A stretch of 64,000 nt of DNA, taken from contig CM055096.1 of NCBI GenBank assembly GCA_029204225.1, positions 30,452,557-30,516,556 on the forward strand, given 5' to 3'. Below the pieces are notes generated by a model that was not told the origin of the DNA, ran no database searches, and saw nothing but the letters and a program-made list of their open reading frames with translations. Of the stretch, positions 22,534 through 32,817 are shown in pieces (within the stretch, counting starts at the first letter, position 1; every line of letters starts with the position of its first letter). The translations under genes and the position numbers were made by a program. This DNA comes from Diphasiastrum complanatum. Taxonomy: Eukaryota; Streptophyta; Lycopodiopsida; Lycopodiales; Lycopodiaceae.

Positions 22534-24204
22534 TTAACTTGCTAGTTTCACAACACTACTTTGTTCCAACTTAAGAATGATCTCCATCATCAGAATAGAT
22601 CTCTTCTCAAGGATCCTAATATGTACAAAATAGGACACAACATAATTGATATAGATAATAGTGTCCATATAGGATGCTTCACTATTTCTTACATCAATTT
22701 TACATAGAATCATAAAAATGGTACATGTAAAAGAACATAGAATCTCAATTAATGAATTCCTCCATGTATCCATCTCTGGTTTCTCTGTAAAATAGCAGCA
22801 AACAAGTTGTAAATGAAAGTGATCAACAAGTGTTTGCATGCCTCCTCCACATTTCACTATACATATAGTGAATGCAACATGTATCTCCATGAATGAACTT
22901 CCATCACCACCTTGCCTTTGTAGATCTTCAATCCATGAAAGCCTTTGAGTGAATGAATGCCAAAAAGATGTGTTCCCTACTCCATTTGAATGACCAAAAC
23001 CTGAACTTGAAATACTTGAAGTACCTCCACAAGATTTGCACACAACGCTTGATCCTACAATGTCAACAAGTTGCCAATTTGCCAACACTAGAATACTAGA
23101 TCTTGAACTTTGTTCAAAAGAAAACATATTGACCACTTCAATACCTTTCAAGATCTGAATGAATTCATGTACTTGATCATACAAACCAGCAATGATAACT
23201 ATTCCATCTCCAAGATCCAAAGGATGCAAAACTATGGAACTAGTTTTATTGAAATTTGACAATTTCAACACATTGACATAACAATGTTCATACATGAGAT
23301 TAGGCAAGTGAGGTAGAGTAAGAAGACACTTCCTTGCAGCTCCAAAGACCTTACTTGAACCTTCAAGAACCTGTAAAAACAGATCCAAAATGCCTTGACC
23401 ATTTGTCTCTTCTTTGATGCTTTTCACTAGCTTCGAATTGCCACTTGTCTCTTGGTGTTGATGAAGCAATCCAAGATCAACCTCTTGATCTTCCAATAAG
23501 ACATCAAAGATCTTGCATATGTGAACATCTTCAGATCTGAAACTCTGAAGATACTCCCTCTCAAACACATGATTAAGATCCCACAAGATCTCATCAATGC
23601 TCAAATTTGACCCTTCACTATAGTTAGTGAAAACAATGCCACCATCATAAACCAAAAGATAGATTCCAACATTTCCATTTAACATGAAGTAGAGTAGGTG
23701 AAGATGAGTATCAAACCTAATCAAAACAGCCCTCTTGAGTTCATAACAAACCTCAATAAGCTCACCAATGATATCTCCCTTGCCTTGAAGAAGTTGCCAC
23801 TTGAGTTGCTCCATGTAGTCTTCTTCAACCAACCTTTTGCCATCTTGACCATGAATGAACAATCCACCACAATCATAGAATGCTTTGAGTTGATGAAGAG
23901 ATGTTAGATCCATGCTTTGGATCTTCCCAAGAACCACTCTTCCATTGCCCTTTCCTTCACAAGACTCCCTCTTAATGCTAGCACCACAAAAGTTAGAAAC
24001 CTCCCTCTTGATAGTTGCACCATAAGAAGTAGAAGACTCTTGAATATTAGAAGCCAAGAAAAGAATCCTTAGTACCTTCAACATAAGAGTGATTGAAGTA
24101 CTCTCTCTTTTCAAACATGAACTTCTACTCAATGATTTAGGTAATGAGTCATATGATAATGATTCTTCCTCACTATCGTTCATAAAAACATCATTCAAAG
24201 TACA
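22534..24204 (-). CDS. Unknown 550-aa region in the pol position of c4
   Basis: An uninterrupted frame that continues the c4 gag frame after one TGA (24205-24207); its first ATG is at 24183. It ends at 22534, a dozen bases before the polypurine tract and LTR, exactly where pol would end. I find none of the copia pol signatures: no DSGASSHM protease, no D-D-35-E integrase, no YVDD polymerase, no EAEY RNase H. The region is acidic and leucine-rich, with a Cys pair motif (VVCKSCGG) and a stretch of hydrophobic residues near the end, perhaps a weak membrane segment. I do not recognise the protein. It could be a captured host sequence or an element-specific protein. Confidence 0.6.
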   Translation of the reverse strand, partial: CTLNDVFMNDSEEESLSYDSLPKSLSRSSCLKRESTSITLMLKVLRILFLASNIQESSTSYGATIKREVSNFCGASIKRESCEGKGNGRVVLGKIQSMDLTSLHQLKAFYDCGGLFIHGQDGKRLVEEDYMEQLKWQLLQGKGDIIGELIEVCYELKRAVLIRFDTHLHLLYFMLNGNVGIYLLVYDGGIVFTNYSEGSNLSIDEILWDLNHVFEREYLQSFRSEDVHICKIFDVLLEDQEVDLGLLHQHQETSGNSKLVKSIKEETNGQGILDLFLQVLEGSSKVFGAARKCLLTLPHLPNLMYEHCYVNVLKLSNFNKTSSIVLHPLDLGDGIVIIAGLYDQVHEFIQILKGIEVVNMFSFEQSSRSSILVLANWQLVDIVGSSVVCKSCGGTSSISSSGFGHSNGVGNTSFWHSFTQRLSWIEDLQRQGGDGSSFMEIHVAFTICIVKCGGGMQTLVDHFHLQLVCCYFTEKPEMDTWRNSLIEILCSFTCTIFMILCKIDVRNSEASYMDTIIYINYVVSYFVHIRILEKRSILMMEIILKLEQSSVVKLAS

Positions 24205-25626
24205 TCATACTTTGAACACTTCACATACTTCTCTTCCTTTTGACTTGTGATCTCCCTCACCAAGTCTCATGATAGAAACCTTTGATCTACTCTTTTTATG
24301 AAGAAATGTGACACCACTTGTTGCACAAATGACTTTATCACAAAAAGATGTAAAAGAACCATTTCCTTCAAGCATGCTCAAAGCACCATCATCTTTTCCC
24401 ACATGATTACATACATCAATATGAAAAGAATTAGAAGAACAACCATCTTCTTGCAAAGAATGACACTTAGCATCTCCATCTTTTTCCATATGAACAAACA
24501 AGTCATTAGCAACAATCACTTCCAAAGAAGAATCTTCATCAACTCCATTGATGAAGTTAGCTCCTTCCTTACCTTTTCCATTTTTGCACTTGCCATCTAG
24601 CACCATTGAAGAACCACCAAGCCTTGGAAGTCCATGAGTAGAAGAGTACAAACATGATGCTAATTTAGCTCCACATGACTCCATATGACTAGTAGGTAAC
24701 ACTAGTGCATCTTCAAGATCCAATGGATCCAAAAAATTGACCATAGATTCACCAAAGCTTGCCAAGTTAGCACAACAATTATCATCTCCAAGAAGTACAT
24801 TAGATCTCAACCTAGATCTAGCATTTTGTTTCTTATGGCATTCATTTGCAAAATGTCCTTTTATCCCACAATAAAAGCACTTGAACTTTGACTTATTGTT
24901 CTTAGTAGAAGAGGAAGAGGAAGAGTGATCATCATGATCAAAGTTACCACCTTTGGACCATTTCCCTTTGCCTTTACCTTTGCCCTTGAATTTGCCTTTT
25001 GTGAAGAAAGCCTCTTCACCTCCACCTTGCAAGGATGCACCATCAAGCTTTGATTGCAACCTATGTTCTTCAGCCAATAAGATTTCTTGCAAGTCAACCA
25101 CACTTGGCAAGACTCTTTGAATGGCAAAACTTTGCACAAGGTTAGCATGTTCATTTAGCAAACCATTCAACATAACTTGGACTATTTCACCATCTTTTAT
25201 GTTCTCATCAATGCATGCTAAATCATCACTTAGGGACTTAACTCTCAAGATAAATGCATGAGCACTTTCACCCTCTCTTTGCCTACTAGAAAATATTTGT
25301 CTCCTTAGGGTCAATACCCTAGATGTGGACTTTGATTCAAAGAGCTTCTTTAAGGCATTCCATGCCTCACTTGCACTTTGACACTTTCCAACTTCCTTGA
25401 GAAGTTCATTTGTAACATTCATTTTAATGATATGAAGAGCCCTTTTGGCCTTCTTATCAAACCTTTGTTGCTCTTGAAGTGTGAGAGGTCTCTCTTCAAT
25501 TTCTGCAACTATGTCCATGAGTTCATTCAACTCAAGTAAGGACTCCATCCTCACTTTCCAAGTAGAGTAGTTTGATGAACTCAACCTTTCACTAGACTCT
25601 AGCATGATCCCACCATTGGAAGCCAT
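24205..25626 (-). CDS. Copia gag protein of c4
   Basis: 473 aa, ATG at 25626. The N-terminal half is a UBN2/DUF4219-type copia gag (YSTWKVRMESLL at about 20-31, then ESAHAFILRVKSL), close to the gag regions of c1 and c2. A Lys/Gly-rich linker leads to one CCHC zinc knuckle, CFYCGIKGHFANEC, from about residue 249. After it the protein departs from copia: c1 and c2 have the protease about 50 residues on, whereas this one continues about 210 residues of unknown acidic sequence to a TGA. Gag packages the element RNA into cytoplasmic particles. The TGA lies in frame with the next region, so a 1030-codon protein could be made by readthrough or was made before mutation. Confidence 0.85.
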   Translation of the reverse strand: MASNGGIMLESSERLSSSNYSTWKVRMESLLELNELMDIVAEIEERPLTLQEQQRFDKKAKRALHIIKMNVTNELLKEVGKCQSASEAWNALKKLFESKSTSRVLTLRRQIFSSRQREGESAHAFILRVKSLSDDLACIDENIKDGEIVQVMLNGLLNEHANLVQSFAIQRVLPSVVDLQEILLAEEHRLQSKLDGASLQGGGEEAFFTKGKFKGKGKGKGKWSKGGNFDHDDHSSSSSSTKNNKSKFKCFYCGIKGHFANECHKKQNARSRLRSNVLLGDDNCCANLASFGESMVNFLDPLDLEDALVLPTSHMESCGAKLASCLYSSTHGLPRLGGSSMVLDGKCKNGKGKEGANFINGVDEDSSLEVIVANDLFVHMEKDGDAKCHSLQEDGCSSNSFHIDVCNHVGKDDGALSMLEGNGSFTSFCDKVICATSGVTFLHKKSRSKVSIMRLGEGDHKSKGREVCEVFKV

Positions 25627-26785
25627 GATTCTAATGTTTCTTCAACTTTTAGGTTCTGTCCTAAAGCACTTAGCACTCACTTTTCTCTCAACAAATGATA
25701 GATAAAGAGATCTATGAAGATTTAGGACCCTAAAACACTTCTATCTTGAACCTAGATGGTTTCCAAGCATAGAAAGGAAGATTGAAACACATGCAACACT
25801 TTGCACACACTAAGAATGGATTACAAAATCAAACCAACCTGAACACACTCTTGCTTAAGCTCTCAAACTTTCCAGCAAGTGACCAAATCAAGTTATGGTG
25901 TGAAGAGTTACTTGCATTCTTAGAAAATACCCAAAACTAGGATGCCAAGATTACCTAGTAATGAACAAACTTGATCAACATATGATCAACACACTAAGAT
26001 ATTGATTCAACCTGTAAAACCACATGTAAACCACACTTCTAAAAGTTTATAAACTCCAGCAAGTGATAAATACAAGATTTAGAGGTGAATGAATGAGCAC
26101 ACTTAGTGAATCACAAGACTAGCTTCACTATCTTGTCAAATCTTGGTGTTTAGATGTAGATCTAAGATCACTTCACATGAGAATGTTCCTCAACCTGTTA
26201 AGAACCTGAAAACACACTTGCATAATGGTTAACACCTTTCAGCAAATGCTCCAATCAAATTACATAAGGAGAGTTACTTACATGCTCAACAAAGTACACC
26301 AAAAATTATGCCAAAATTGATGACAATCTTTACAATATGCTCTTCACAATGGAGCTTGCAATATGTTCACCCAAAAAGGGGATCTTTCATCCAAATGGGA
26401 GCTTTGCTCAGCCTTTAGGAGAATTACAACTCACTCAAAAGAGCATTTGTCATCCACTTAAGGAGAAGTTTCATCCACTTAAGGAGAGTGTTCATCCAAG
26501 AATGGAGATTGTCAACAATAGGATTGAAAAGAACATTGTTAGTATTGAATATGCACAAGCCTCACAATCACAAATGATTAGGTGTTATGAACTGATCCAA
26601 AATAGTTTCTTTTCAGCCTCTGATCTTCAATAGACCTGAAATATGCTTTTGATCCACAAGTTCAACTCACAAAACAAAGGTTAGTAAGATTTGATCAACA
26701 AAGCAATGCAAAATCATGCTAGAACTTGATCAAACATCCAAATATCACCAAAAATGGAATACTTACTGTAAATAGAAGCCAACCA
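25627..26785 (-). other. c4 5' leader
   Basis: 1.16 kb untranslated leader between primer binding site and gag. AT-rich, no conserved frame. A short direct repeat (TTCATCCACTTAAGGAGA) occurs around 26452-26490. Confidence 0.7.
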
Positions 26786-26797
26786 GCTCTGATACCA
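26786..26797 (-). other. c4 primer binding site
   Basis: Minus strand TGGTATCAGAGC directly follows the 5' LTR end; complementary to initiator-Met tRNA. Confidence 0.9.
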
Positions 26798-27444
26798 TGT
26801 GAAAAATACAGATCCTAAGTGGATCTAAACTCCAAGATCATTGGCTTGAATGCTTGCACTCCAAACTACATAAGCTAGGAATTGGCAACACATTCTATGC
26901 TACCTAGAATGCAAAGAACTTGATCAAAAAGCATTTATCACAAATGGAAACTTTCATAAACATCAAGTGCGGCCCAAAATAGCATTATACAGTCCATAAT
27001 ACATCAGCCTACCACTTTTGGAAAGCACCTAAGATCATACACACAAAGCTTGAACTCAATCACTACACAATGCCAACAATGGAAGGAGAACCCAATAGAA
27101 AAATCTCTCATTAAGCAAATGAATACAATGGATCTGCTCCAACCTGTTTTTCCACGGCCTACCTGCTATATATAGCTGAGAGAGATGACTCTCTCTCCTC
27201 TCTCTAGACCCTCCTTACCTAAAATATGCCCTATATAGGTAAAATTGGCATATATGTCCAAAATACATGAAAATGGACTCATTTCGAAGGTCTTGAAGTT
27301 TGACACTTCTTCATACTGAAAAAATACACTTACTAAAAATATCTAGACCTGTTTCACACGTGTGAAAAGTCAGTACCTAAACTATGTGCCATTTTTAGCA
27401 ATTTTGGCCTAAAACTAGACAAGGAAATGTTGACAATTTTCACA
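26798..27444 (-). repeat. 5' LTR of c4 (647 bp)
   Basis: Same length as the 3' LTR and nearly identical. CACACGTGTG at 27355-27364 and the TATA-like site near 27175-27185 are kept. Confidence 0.95.
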
Positions 27445-27449
27445 GGTCC

Positions 27450-27774
27450 TACGTCCGGTCTCAGGGGGGATGTGGCTTGAGAGGGATCCCTTGTGTTAGC
27501 TTTGGTTGGTATGTTCTGTCTATTGCGTACTTGCTTGGACACAAATGACCTGGTTCCTACTTGACTCTCAGGTGATGTGAGCGTGCTAGTTTAAGGAGGA
27601 GATACTTTTATATTGAAGCTGATTTAATAAAGAAGAAAAAAGAGCTATGGGGCCTGGCCGACAGAGGGGAGAGTTTTTAAAAGACAGAGGAAACAAAATG
27701 TTGGAAGTACACCTCTTATCAGAATGGATGACCACCTTGATGAGTTACGAGCATTGACAAACGGAGAGGAGTAG
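27450..27774 (+). other. S-element leader, continued
   Basis: Resumes the S leader after c4. No coding capacity. It ends at AGTAG (27770-27774), the target site of the solo S LTR, and continues at 28695-28767 up to the gag ATG. Confidence 0.6.
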
Positions 27775-28694
27775 TGTTGTAAAGCTGACTCGGGTGCACC
27801 CAACGTGCCCTGTAAGACTCAAAGGGGTGACACTCTCTAAGGTCCCAGAGCAAGTTAGAACGTCAAGGACTGAGCCTCCGACCTGTGGTGAGCCAGTCAA
27901 GTAGTCACAAAGTCATGAGCTAGCTTTGGAGCTCGAGTCATGGCCTAGTCAGGAAAGCAAGTTGATTCGGCTACCGGGACGGCTCCCGGGACCCATGTCC
28001 GGGAGCCAGACTGATTCTGCCAGGCTTGCCAGGCTTAATCAGCAAAATAAAAACTAAGTCCTAAAAAGCGTGCTTTACCAGAAAGCACTATGTTTCAAAC
28101 CAGAGGGGGTGGGCTGAATCACAGCAGAACTATAGGGGGAGTCCGGCAGACAGAAACTTGGGCAGCTCAACCAGCGCCAGGAATCCAGTCGCCAGGTCTT
28201 AGCTCCCTCTACCAGCACGAGCCAGGCACAATGCCCAGCACGTGTTGGTGGCCCCGAGACCGGTCAGTTTATGTATGAATGTAACCTCTTCCAAATCTAA
28301 TAAAGTTGATCCTTGGGGATGATTACCATTTCGGTTTCGCCTCTGGGACTGGTCCAAGTGGAAGGACCCTTACTACAACCTTTTTGCGTCGTTGGCGCCT
28401 AAGGGTCCCTGTCATCGACACGGGGCTTGCCGCTATGCCAATTGGTCAGTTTGGCGACCATTATGCCTTGGGTTTCATGTGTGGCTTGTCTTTGCCTTTG
28501 GTTACCTTTTGGGGACGGATTCTGAGTTGGCTTTCGGGTTGGTTGGGATTCCAGTTTTCTTAAGTCTGAATGGTTAAGCTTGTTACGTTTCTGAGTTGGC
28601 TTTTACGTAAGTGCATGATGGATGAATGTCAGACTTAAGCGCGTGTTGGGGAAACCTCTCAAGTCCCAGCGCCCTTTGAGGCGCCGACGCAACA
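27775..28694 (+). repeat. Solo S-family LTR (920 bp)
   Basis: Starts TGTTGTAAAGCTGACTCGG and ends GCCGACGCAACA, flanked by AGTAG at 27770-27774 and 28695-28699. A perfect target duplication without an internal region marks a solo LTR left by LTR-LTR recombination. It contains the poly(A)-like AATAAAG near 28299. Confidence 0.9.
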
Positions 28695-28767
28695 AGTAGG
28701 TTCGAGAATACGGCTCCTACATGCATCGAGATCCAAGTGGAGAAAAAAAGAGCGTATACACTCCACA

Positions 28768-29297
28768 ATGGCGCCTCCCCAAGAAGAGATTGGTGTCCCT
28801 TCTGAACCTACACCACAAGACGAACCCATACCAGAGGCGCAACAAGACCTCTTTGAAGTGAAGATGCATCAACACTTATAAAGTGCAACGACGACTATGC
28901 TTAGTGAGGTGAAGAAGGATAGAGAAACAGAAAGGAAAGAATGGCAAGCATCCCTGCGAGCCATGAACCACAGTCAATTCGACCTTGCTAGATAAATGAG
29001 AGACGTGCAAACACAGCTCGAAGCCAGGTTTGAAGAGTTGGAGGCAACAAGAGGGAATGCATGGGCGCCTCCTCCACTCATACCAAGGGAACCATGAGTG
29101 CGAAACACAAAAGGCCCGAAGAAGACTGCTAAAGTAAAAGGACCGCCTACTTTCAAAGGAGAGCGTGACATTCAAATTGTGGAAGATTGGTTTAGGGTTT
29201 ACATGGACCATTACTTCCGTCTAATAAACACTCTTGAAGAAGAAAGAGCGAACTTGGTATTAGCATATTTTGAAGGCTATACTACAAACTGGTATTG
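28768..29297 (+). pseudogene. S-family gypsy gag, 5' part
   Basis: ATG at 28768 opens a gag frame (MAPPQEEIGVPS) with internal stops near 28879, 28993 and 29095. It leads into the Retrotrans_gag-type core (KGPPTFKGERDIQIVEDW, LAYFEGYTTNWY). At 29298 it is cut by an R LTR. The rest of the gag is found inverted at 48904 and leftwards: codons across the TATTG target site join in frame (TNWYWVAEMQF). Function would be capsid formation, but the stops show it is dead. Confidence 0.8.
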
Positions 29298-29772
29298 TGT
29301 TGTAAAGCTACCTTTACAAGCTTTACTTTCGGCGCCATCGGCGCCAGCTATGTCCCCGACGCCAACGGCGCTGACGCCGCTCCCGGCGCCACTGTGACCA
29401 GAATCCAGCCGGCGCCAAGTTCCTATGGCTGAAAATCTTTGATCGGTTCTAGCGGAGTCCAGAGAGCTCAGATCGATGTGCAATCACCTCACACGATCTA
29501 GGCATGATTAAAGGAAGCCTGGGGATCAATAAAATCTAGAGAGAGAAAATGACTTTCTAGAAAGAGAAAATCCTAGAGAGAGAAAAATGTGCTTTACCAG
29601 CTTGGGTAGAGTGCTTGGTATGAGGGGGGGGGGGGGGTGCCGAATCACACCAATACTATAGGGGAGTGCGGGTTGCGACTCAGGGCGAGCTCCAACCAAG
29701 TCTCAGCCTCCCTTGCTGGAATGTTGTCATGGCTCTCGCCTTGGCATGCTAGCGCCCCGGAGACTAGGGTCG
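29298..29772 (+). repeat. R-family 5' LTR, truncated
   Basis: First 475 bp of an R LTR, including GGCGCC-rich sequence and a 13-G run (29626-29638). It is joined to internal sequence at a TCG microhomology, so the LTR end, primer binding site and leader are lost. Confidence 0.85.
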
Positions 29773-31019
29773 AGCCATAATCCTAGCAGATGGGAAGCAA
29801 AGTGTTGGAAAGGCTTTTTGTCCGAAGAACTCTACTCTAAGTCCGATCAACTGATTTTATAAGTGGAGGAGAACTATCACACACACCTCACTCTTGGGGC
29901 AAATTTTGAATGAAAGTTGATCAAAATGGGGGCAAATTCAAGGTGACCTAGCCATACTCACATGAGGAGACTGGCGAACTTTGGACCTAATAAGTTGACA
30001 AGTTTTTGTTGTGGAAAGGAAAGTTTGTTATAGGCTTTCTCTGGACCAGCAATGATGAGAAAACAATGAGTACGCTGGCTTGTGTTACGTGTAAGGCAAC
30101 TGATCAATGAAGGAACTGTGAAAGTTGAGTCTTGCATGAGAGACTTGGTATTTCGAATGGACGCTAAGGGACAGTTCGCGTTAAGATCGGACTAGTGCAA
30201 ACTCTGGGTGCATGTGTCTGATTCAAAGAGAGCTACTTGAAGCCAAGCTCGATGTACACTTCTTGTTTTGACTGTGAGGCAACTGACCAGTGATGGAATT
30301 GTGAAAGTCAAGTTTTGCGCGATGGACATGGTGCTTCAAACAAACGCGAAGAGATAGTTCGGATGCAGATCAAACTGGTGCAACCCTTTGGCTTTCCACG
30401 AGGTCAATGGTTACATTTGGGCTGATTTAATGAGCTACTTCAAGCTAAGTGAGAGGTGCATTGCGGAGTACTCAATCTTTGCCTACCTTAAAGAGCCAAG
30501 ATGGAAAAAGTATCAAGATCAGGCTGGGACAAGGAGAGAAATCAAGGTGCAGAAGCAACAAGGCACGGAGTGGACCATAAAGTTGCCAATCAAACGATAA
30601 ATCCTTCGGCTCAGGGAGCCTTGATACCTGTGCGGAACTGAACAAATTTGGAGCTCAGGGAGCTCAACACAAAGTGCATCAAGGACAAATCAGGAGCTCA
30701 AAGGAGTTCCAAAGTCGAAAGTCAGAAGCGACAGGGGTGAACATTTCAAATGAAGGCCTCTGTCACCAGTTAATAAGGTTCTCGGGTTTTACGAAAGCGA
30801 TATCAAATCTACGCTTTTCCCAGACAAAGATATATTATCAAGTTATGTAATTTTTCAGTACAAAGAGCTGAGCCTCCGACTTGTGGTGTGCCAGCTTCAA
30901 TGTTAATAAAAAGTGGCCAGTAAATTGAGTACTGTGCCAAGTAGCTTAAATGTATAGTTATTTTAACTCGGAGACACCTTTACTTTAATCTGACATCTGA
31001 TGAGGACATTAGATTTTAT

Positions 31020-31033
31020 AAAGGTGGGGTGGA
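31020..31033 (+). other. R polypurine tract
   Basis: AAAGGTGGGGTGGA immediately before the TGTTGTAAAGC of the 3' LTR; the expected plus-strand primer. Confidence 0.75.
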
Positions 31034-31089
31034 TGTTGTAAAGCTACCTTTACAAGCTTTACTTCCGGCGCCATCGGCGCCAGCAACGC

Positions 31090-31324
31090 TGTTACGAGCT
31101 CGTAACCAGTGCCGAACCCTAGGGAACACAGATAGGTCAGATACCACAGTCAGGGTCGTGTCCAGTGTACATGACCAACAGGGCAAAACAATGTGAGTAG
31201 TGTGCCCCAGCACAGTCCATAGCCATGGCGGGCCTAACACATCCTAGGGACCCTGTTAGCAGGATAGGGCCCCCAGTTGGGTCCCGACGTGCAGTCGGCC
31301 ACGTCAGTGCCACGTGGCCGACAC
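31090..31324 (+). repeat. G 5' LTR, left part (235 bp)
   Basis: Starts TGTTACGAGCTCGTAACC after target copy AACGC (31085-31089) and is cut after GACAC (31320-31324) by c1. Together with 55990-56117 (minus) and one GACAC it makes 358 bp, the length of the G 3' LTR. Confidence 0.9.
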
Positions 31325-31662
31325 TGTTAAAAATTCACAATTCTAGCTTGACTAGTTTTGGTCATATGACTTGTAAATAGTTAGATGGTCATGATGTGGC
31401 TTGTCACACGTGCCAAATAGCATAGGATTCCATTCATAAGGATGTTCTCAAGTAGACCTAAGTGTTAGAACCTTTGGAATGAGTCCAAATTATGCTTAGA
31501 TACAAGGGAGAAAAAATAGGAGCTATTTTTGGTAATTTTTGCATTGTTGAGGGATCTCCAAGATTCCAACCCTAACTTGGTAGGGATGAAAGATCCACCA
31601 AAATTAGCATTAGGGATAGGTTTAGGGCTACTCATACCTGCCCAAAACCGTGATGGATCATG

Positions 31663-31670
31663 TATATATA
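31663..31670 (+). promoter_or_regulatory. Candidate TATA box of c1 LTR
   Basis: TATATATA about 340 bp into the LTR, in the place expected for the U3 promoter; by position and sequence only. Confidence 0.5.
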
Positions 31671-31838
31671 GGTGATGATATCTCACCAAAATTAATCAAG
31701 CAATTTCATGATTTTTCTCTCATAATGGTGCAATTGCTCTCTATGTTCATAATTGTTTGAGTACTTGTGATTACTAATGATTATAGGATTGAATGTAGGT
31801 CTGGTGTACAGTACTCAGACTGTGGGAGGCCGTACTTT

Positions 31839-31848
31839 CACACGTGTG
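31839..31848. promoter_or_regulatory. CACACGTGTG palindrome in c1 5' LTR
   Basis: Flanked as TTCACACGTGTGAA. The same word is in the c1 3' LTR at 56276-56285 and in c2 and c4. Confidence 0.5.
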
Positions 31849-32006
31849 AAGCCTTCTTCAAGGATTTGGGCCATTTAGTGAGGTTCAAGCATAGATTTTT
31901 GATGGATTTTGATGGTTCAACTTGTGCTAATCTTATGAAATCATAATCTATTGTTTCCCTCATCATTTCAAGTGTTTTAGGATCCTTATTTGCTGTAATT
32001 TTTACA

Positions 32007-32018
32007 TGGTATCAGAGC
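32007..32018 (+). other. c1 primer binding site
   Basis: TGGTATCAGAGC immediately after the LTR, complementary to initiator-Met tRNA. Confidence 0.9.
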
Positions 32019-32817
32019 CTAAAGGCTGAAATGAGCTAAATCCTTGGTTTTCATTCAATTTGATCACAATTTTTGATCTAAATCTTGTGTAGATTGGATC
32101 TTAGCATCTAGTATTGATTCTAGAACTCAAAGTGAGTCAAATACATTGGAGATTGGTGTTGTGTGACTTCATTTGCAGGTGTTTAGGTGTCTAAAACCAG
32201 AGGCAAAGTTGAATTCAATTCACATGACCAAGATAGCAAGTTTTGCTTGCTCCAAGCATTGATTTCCAAGCGAGTTTTGGAGGTGATTTCATAGAGGAGG
32301 CTTTCTAGCATTCAAGGAGAGGGAAGATCAGAGTTTTGGGGACTCTTCAAGGCTGTTCTAAGGTGTAGTAGACACCTCCTAAAGTGATTTAGGTTCAGTC
32401 CAACCATTGCTTGACTTATGCACCACATTAGATCAATTTTTCATCAATTTTGATCATTTTTTGCTTGTGATTGGATAGTAGATTGTGTTGCATCCTCATT
32501 AAGTTCCATTTAGATCTTTTACAAGTGATTTTGGAAGTATATTAGGTTGCTGAAATTCACTCTTGATCAGATCATTTGGAAGCTTTAATGTTCTTTATAG
32601 AAAGAGGGGCAATTCTACTAGTATTGTCTACTTCAATCAAGCAAGTGCATTGTTTCTAGTATTCTATGATTTGATTTTGTTAGAGATCATTCTTAGATCT
32701 TTATAGGAAGTCTATTACTGATCTTTTCAGGTCCCTAAGAAGTGGGATAAGGTAGACCTTCAATCAAATCAATAGAAGTAACCTTCATTTGTGTCAAGTC
32801 CTTGATTAGGAGACTAG
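32019..32817 (+). other. c1 5' leader
   Basis: 0.8 kb AT-rich untranslated leader, no conserved frame. Confidence 0.75.

Larger units (their letters stand above)
21874..27444 (-). mobile_element. Non-autonomous Ty1/copia element c4 (gag plus unknown region)
   Basis: Complete element of 5571 bp: two 647-bp LTRs, GGTCC target duplication (21869-21873 and 27445-27449), primer binding site TGGTATCAGAGC (26786-26797, minus), polypurine tract (22521-22531) and one long frame broken by a single TGA. The gag resembles c1 and c2, but protease, integrase, reverse transcriptase and RNase H are all absent. c1/c2-like elements would have to supply them. The LTR copies differ at about five positions by eye, so insertion was recent. 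Its host site is the leader of the S element. Confidence 0.9.
29298..31089 (+). mobile_element. R element, left portion (5' LTR part, internal part, start of 3' LTR)
   Basis: 5' LTR 29298 to about 29772, then an abrupt join to the 3' part of the internal region (29773-31019, reverse complement of about 5820-4595), a polypurine tract (31020-31033) and the first 56 bp of the 3' LTR. The 3' LTR is cut at 31089 by G; its other 1148 bp are inverted at 48910-50057. Total rebuilt LTR length is 1199 bp, like other R LTRs. The left target copy TATTG is 29293-29297; the partner is 48905-48909 on the opposite strand. Confidence 0.85.
31325..32006 (+). repeat. 5' LTR of c1 (682 bp)
   Basis: TGTTAAAAATTCAC...TTTTTACA. 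Contains a TATA box candidate TATATATA (31663-31670) and TTCACACGTGTGAA (31837-31850). Confidence 0.9.

Noticed and set aside
23698-24600. Plus-strand frames opposite c4
   Set aside because: Antisense shadows of the long c4 frame.
32007-32018. TGGTATCAGAGC sites as tRNA gene ends
   Set aside because: No cloverleaf around them; they are primer binding sites adjoining LTRs.
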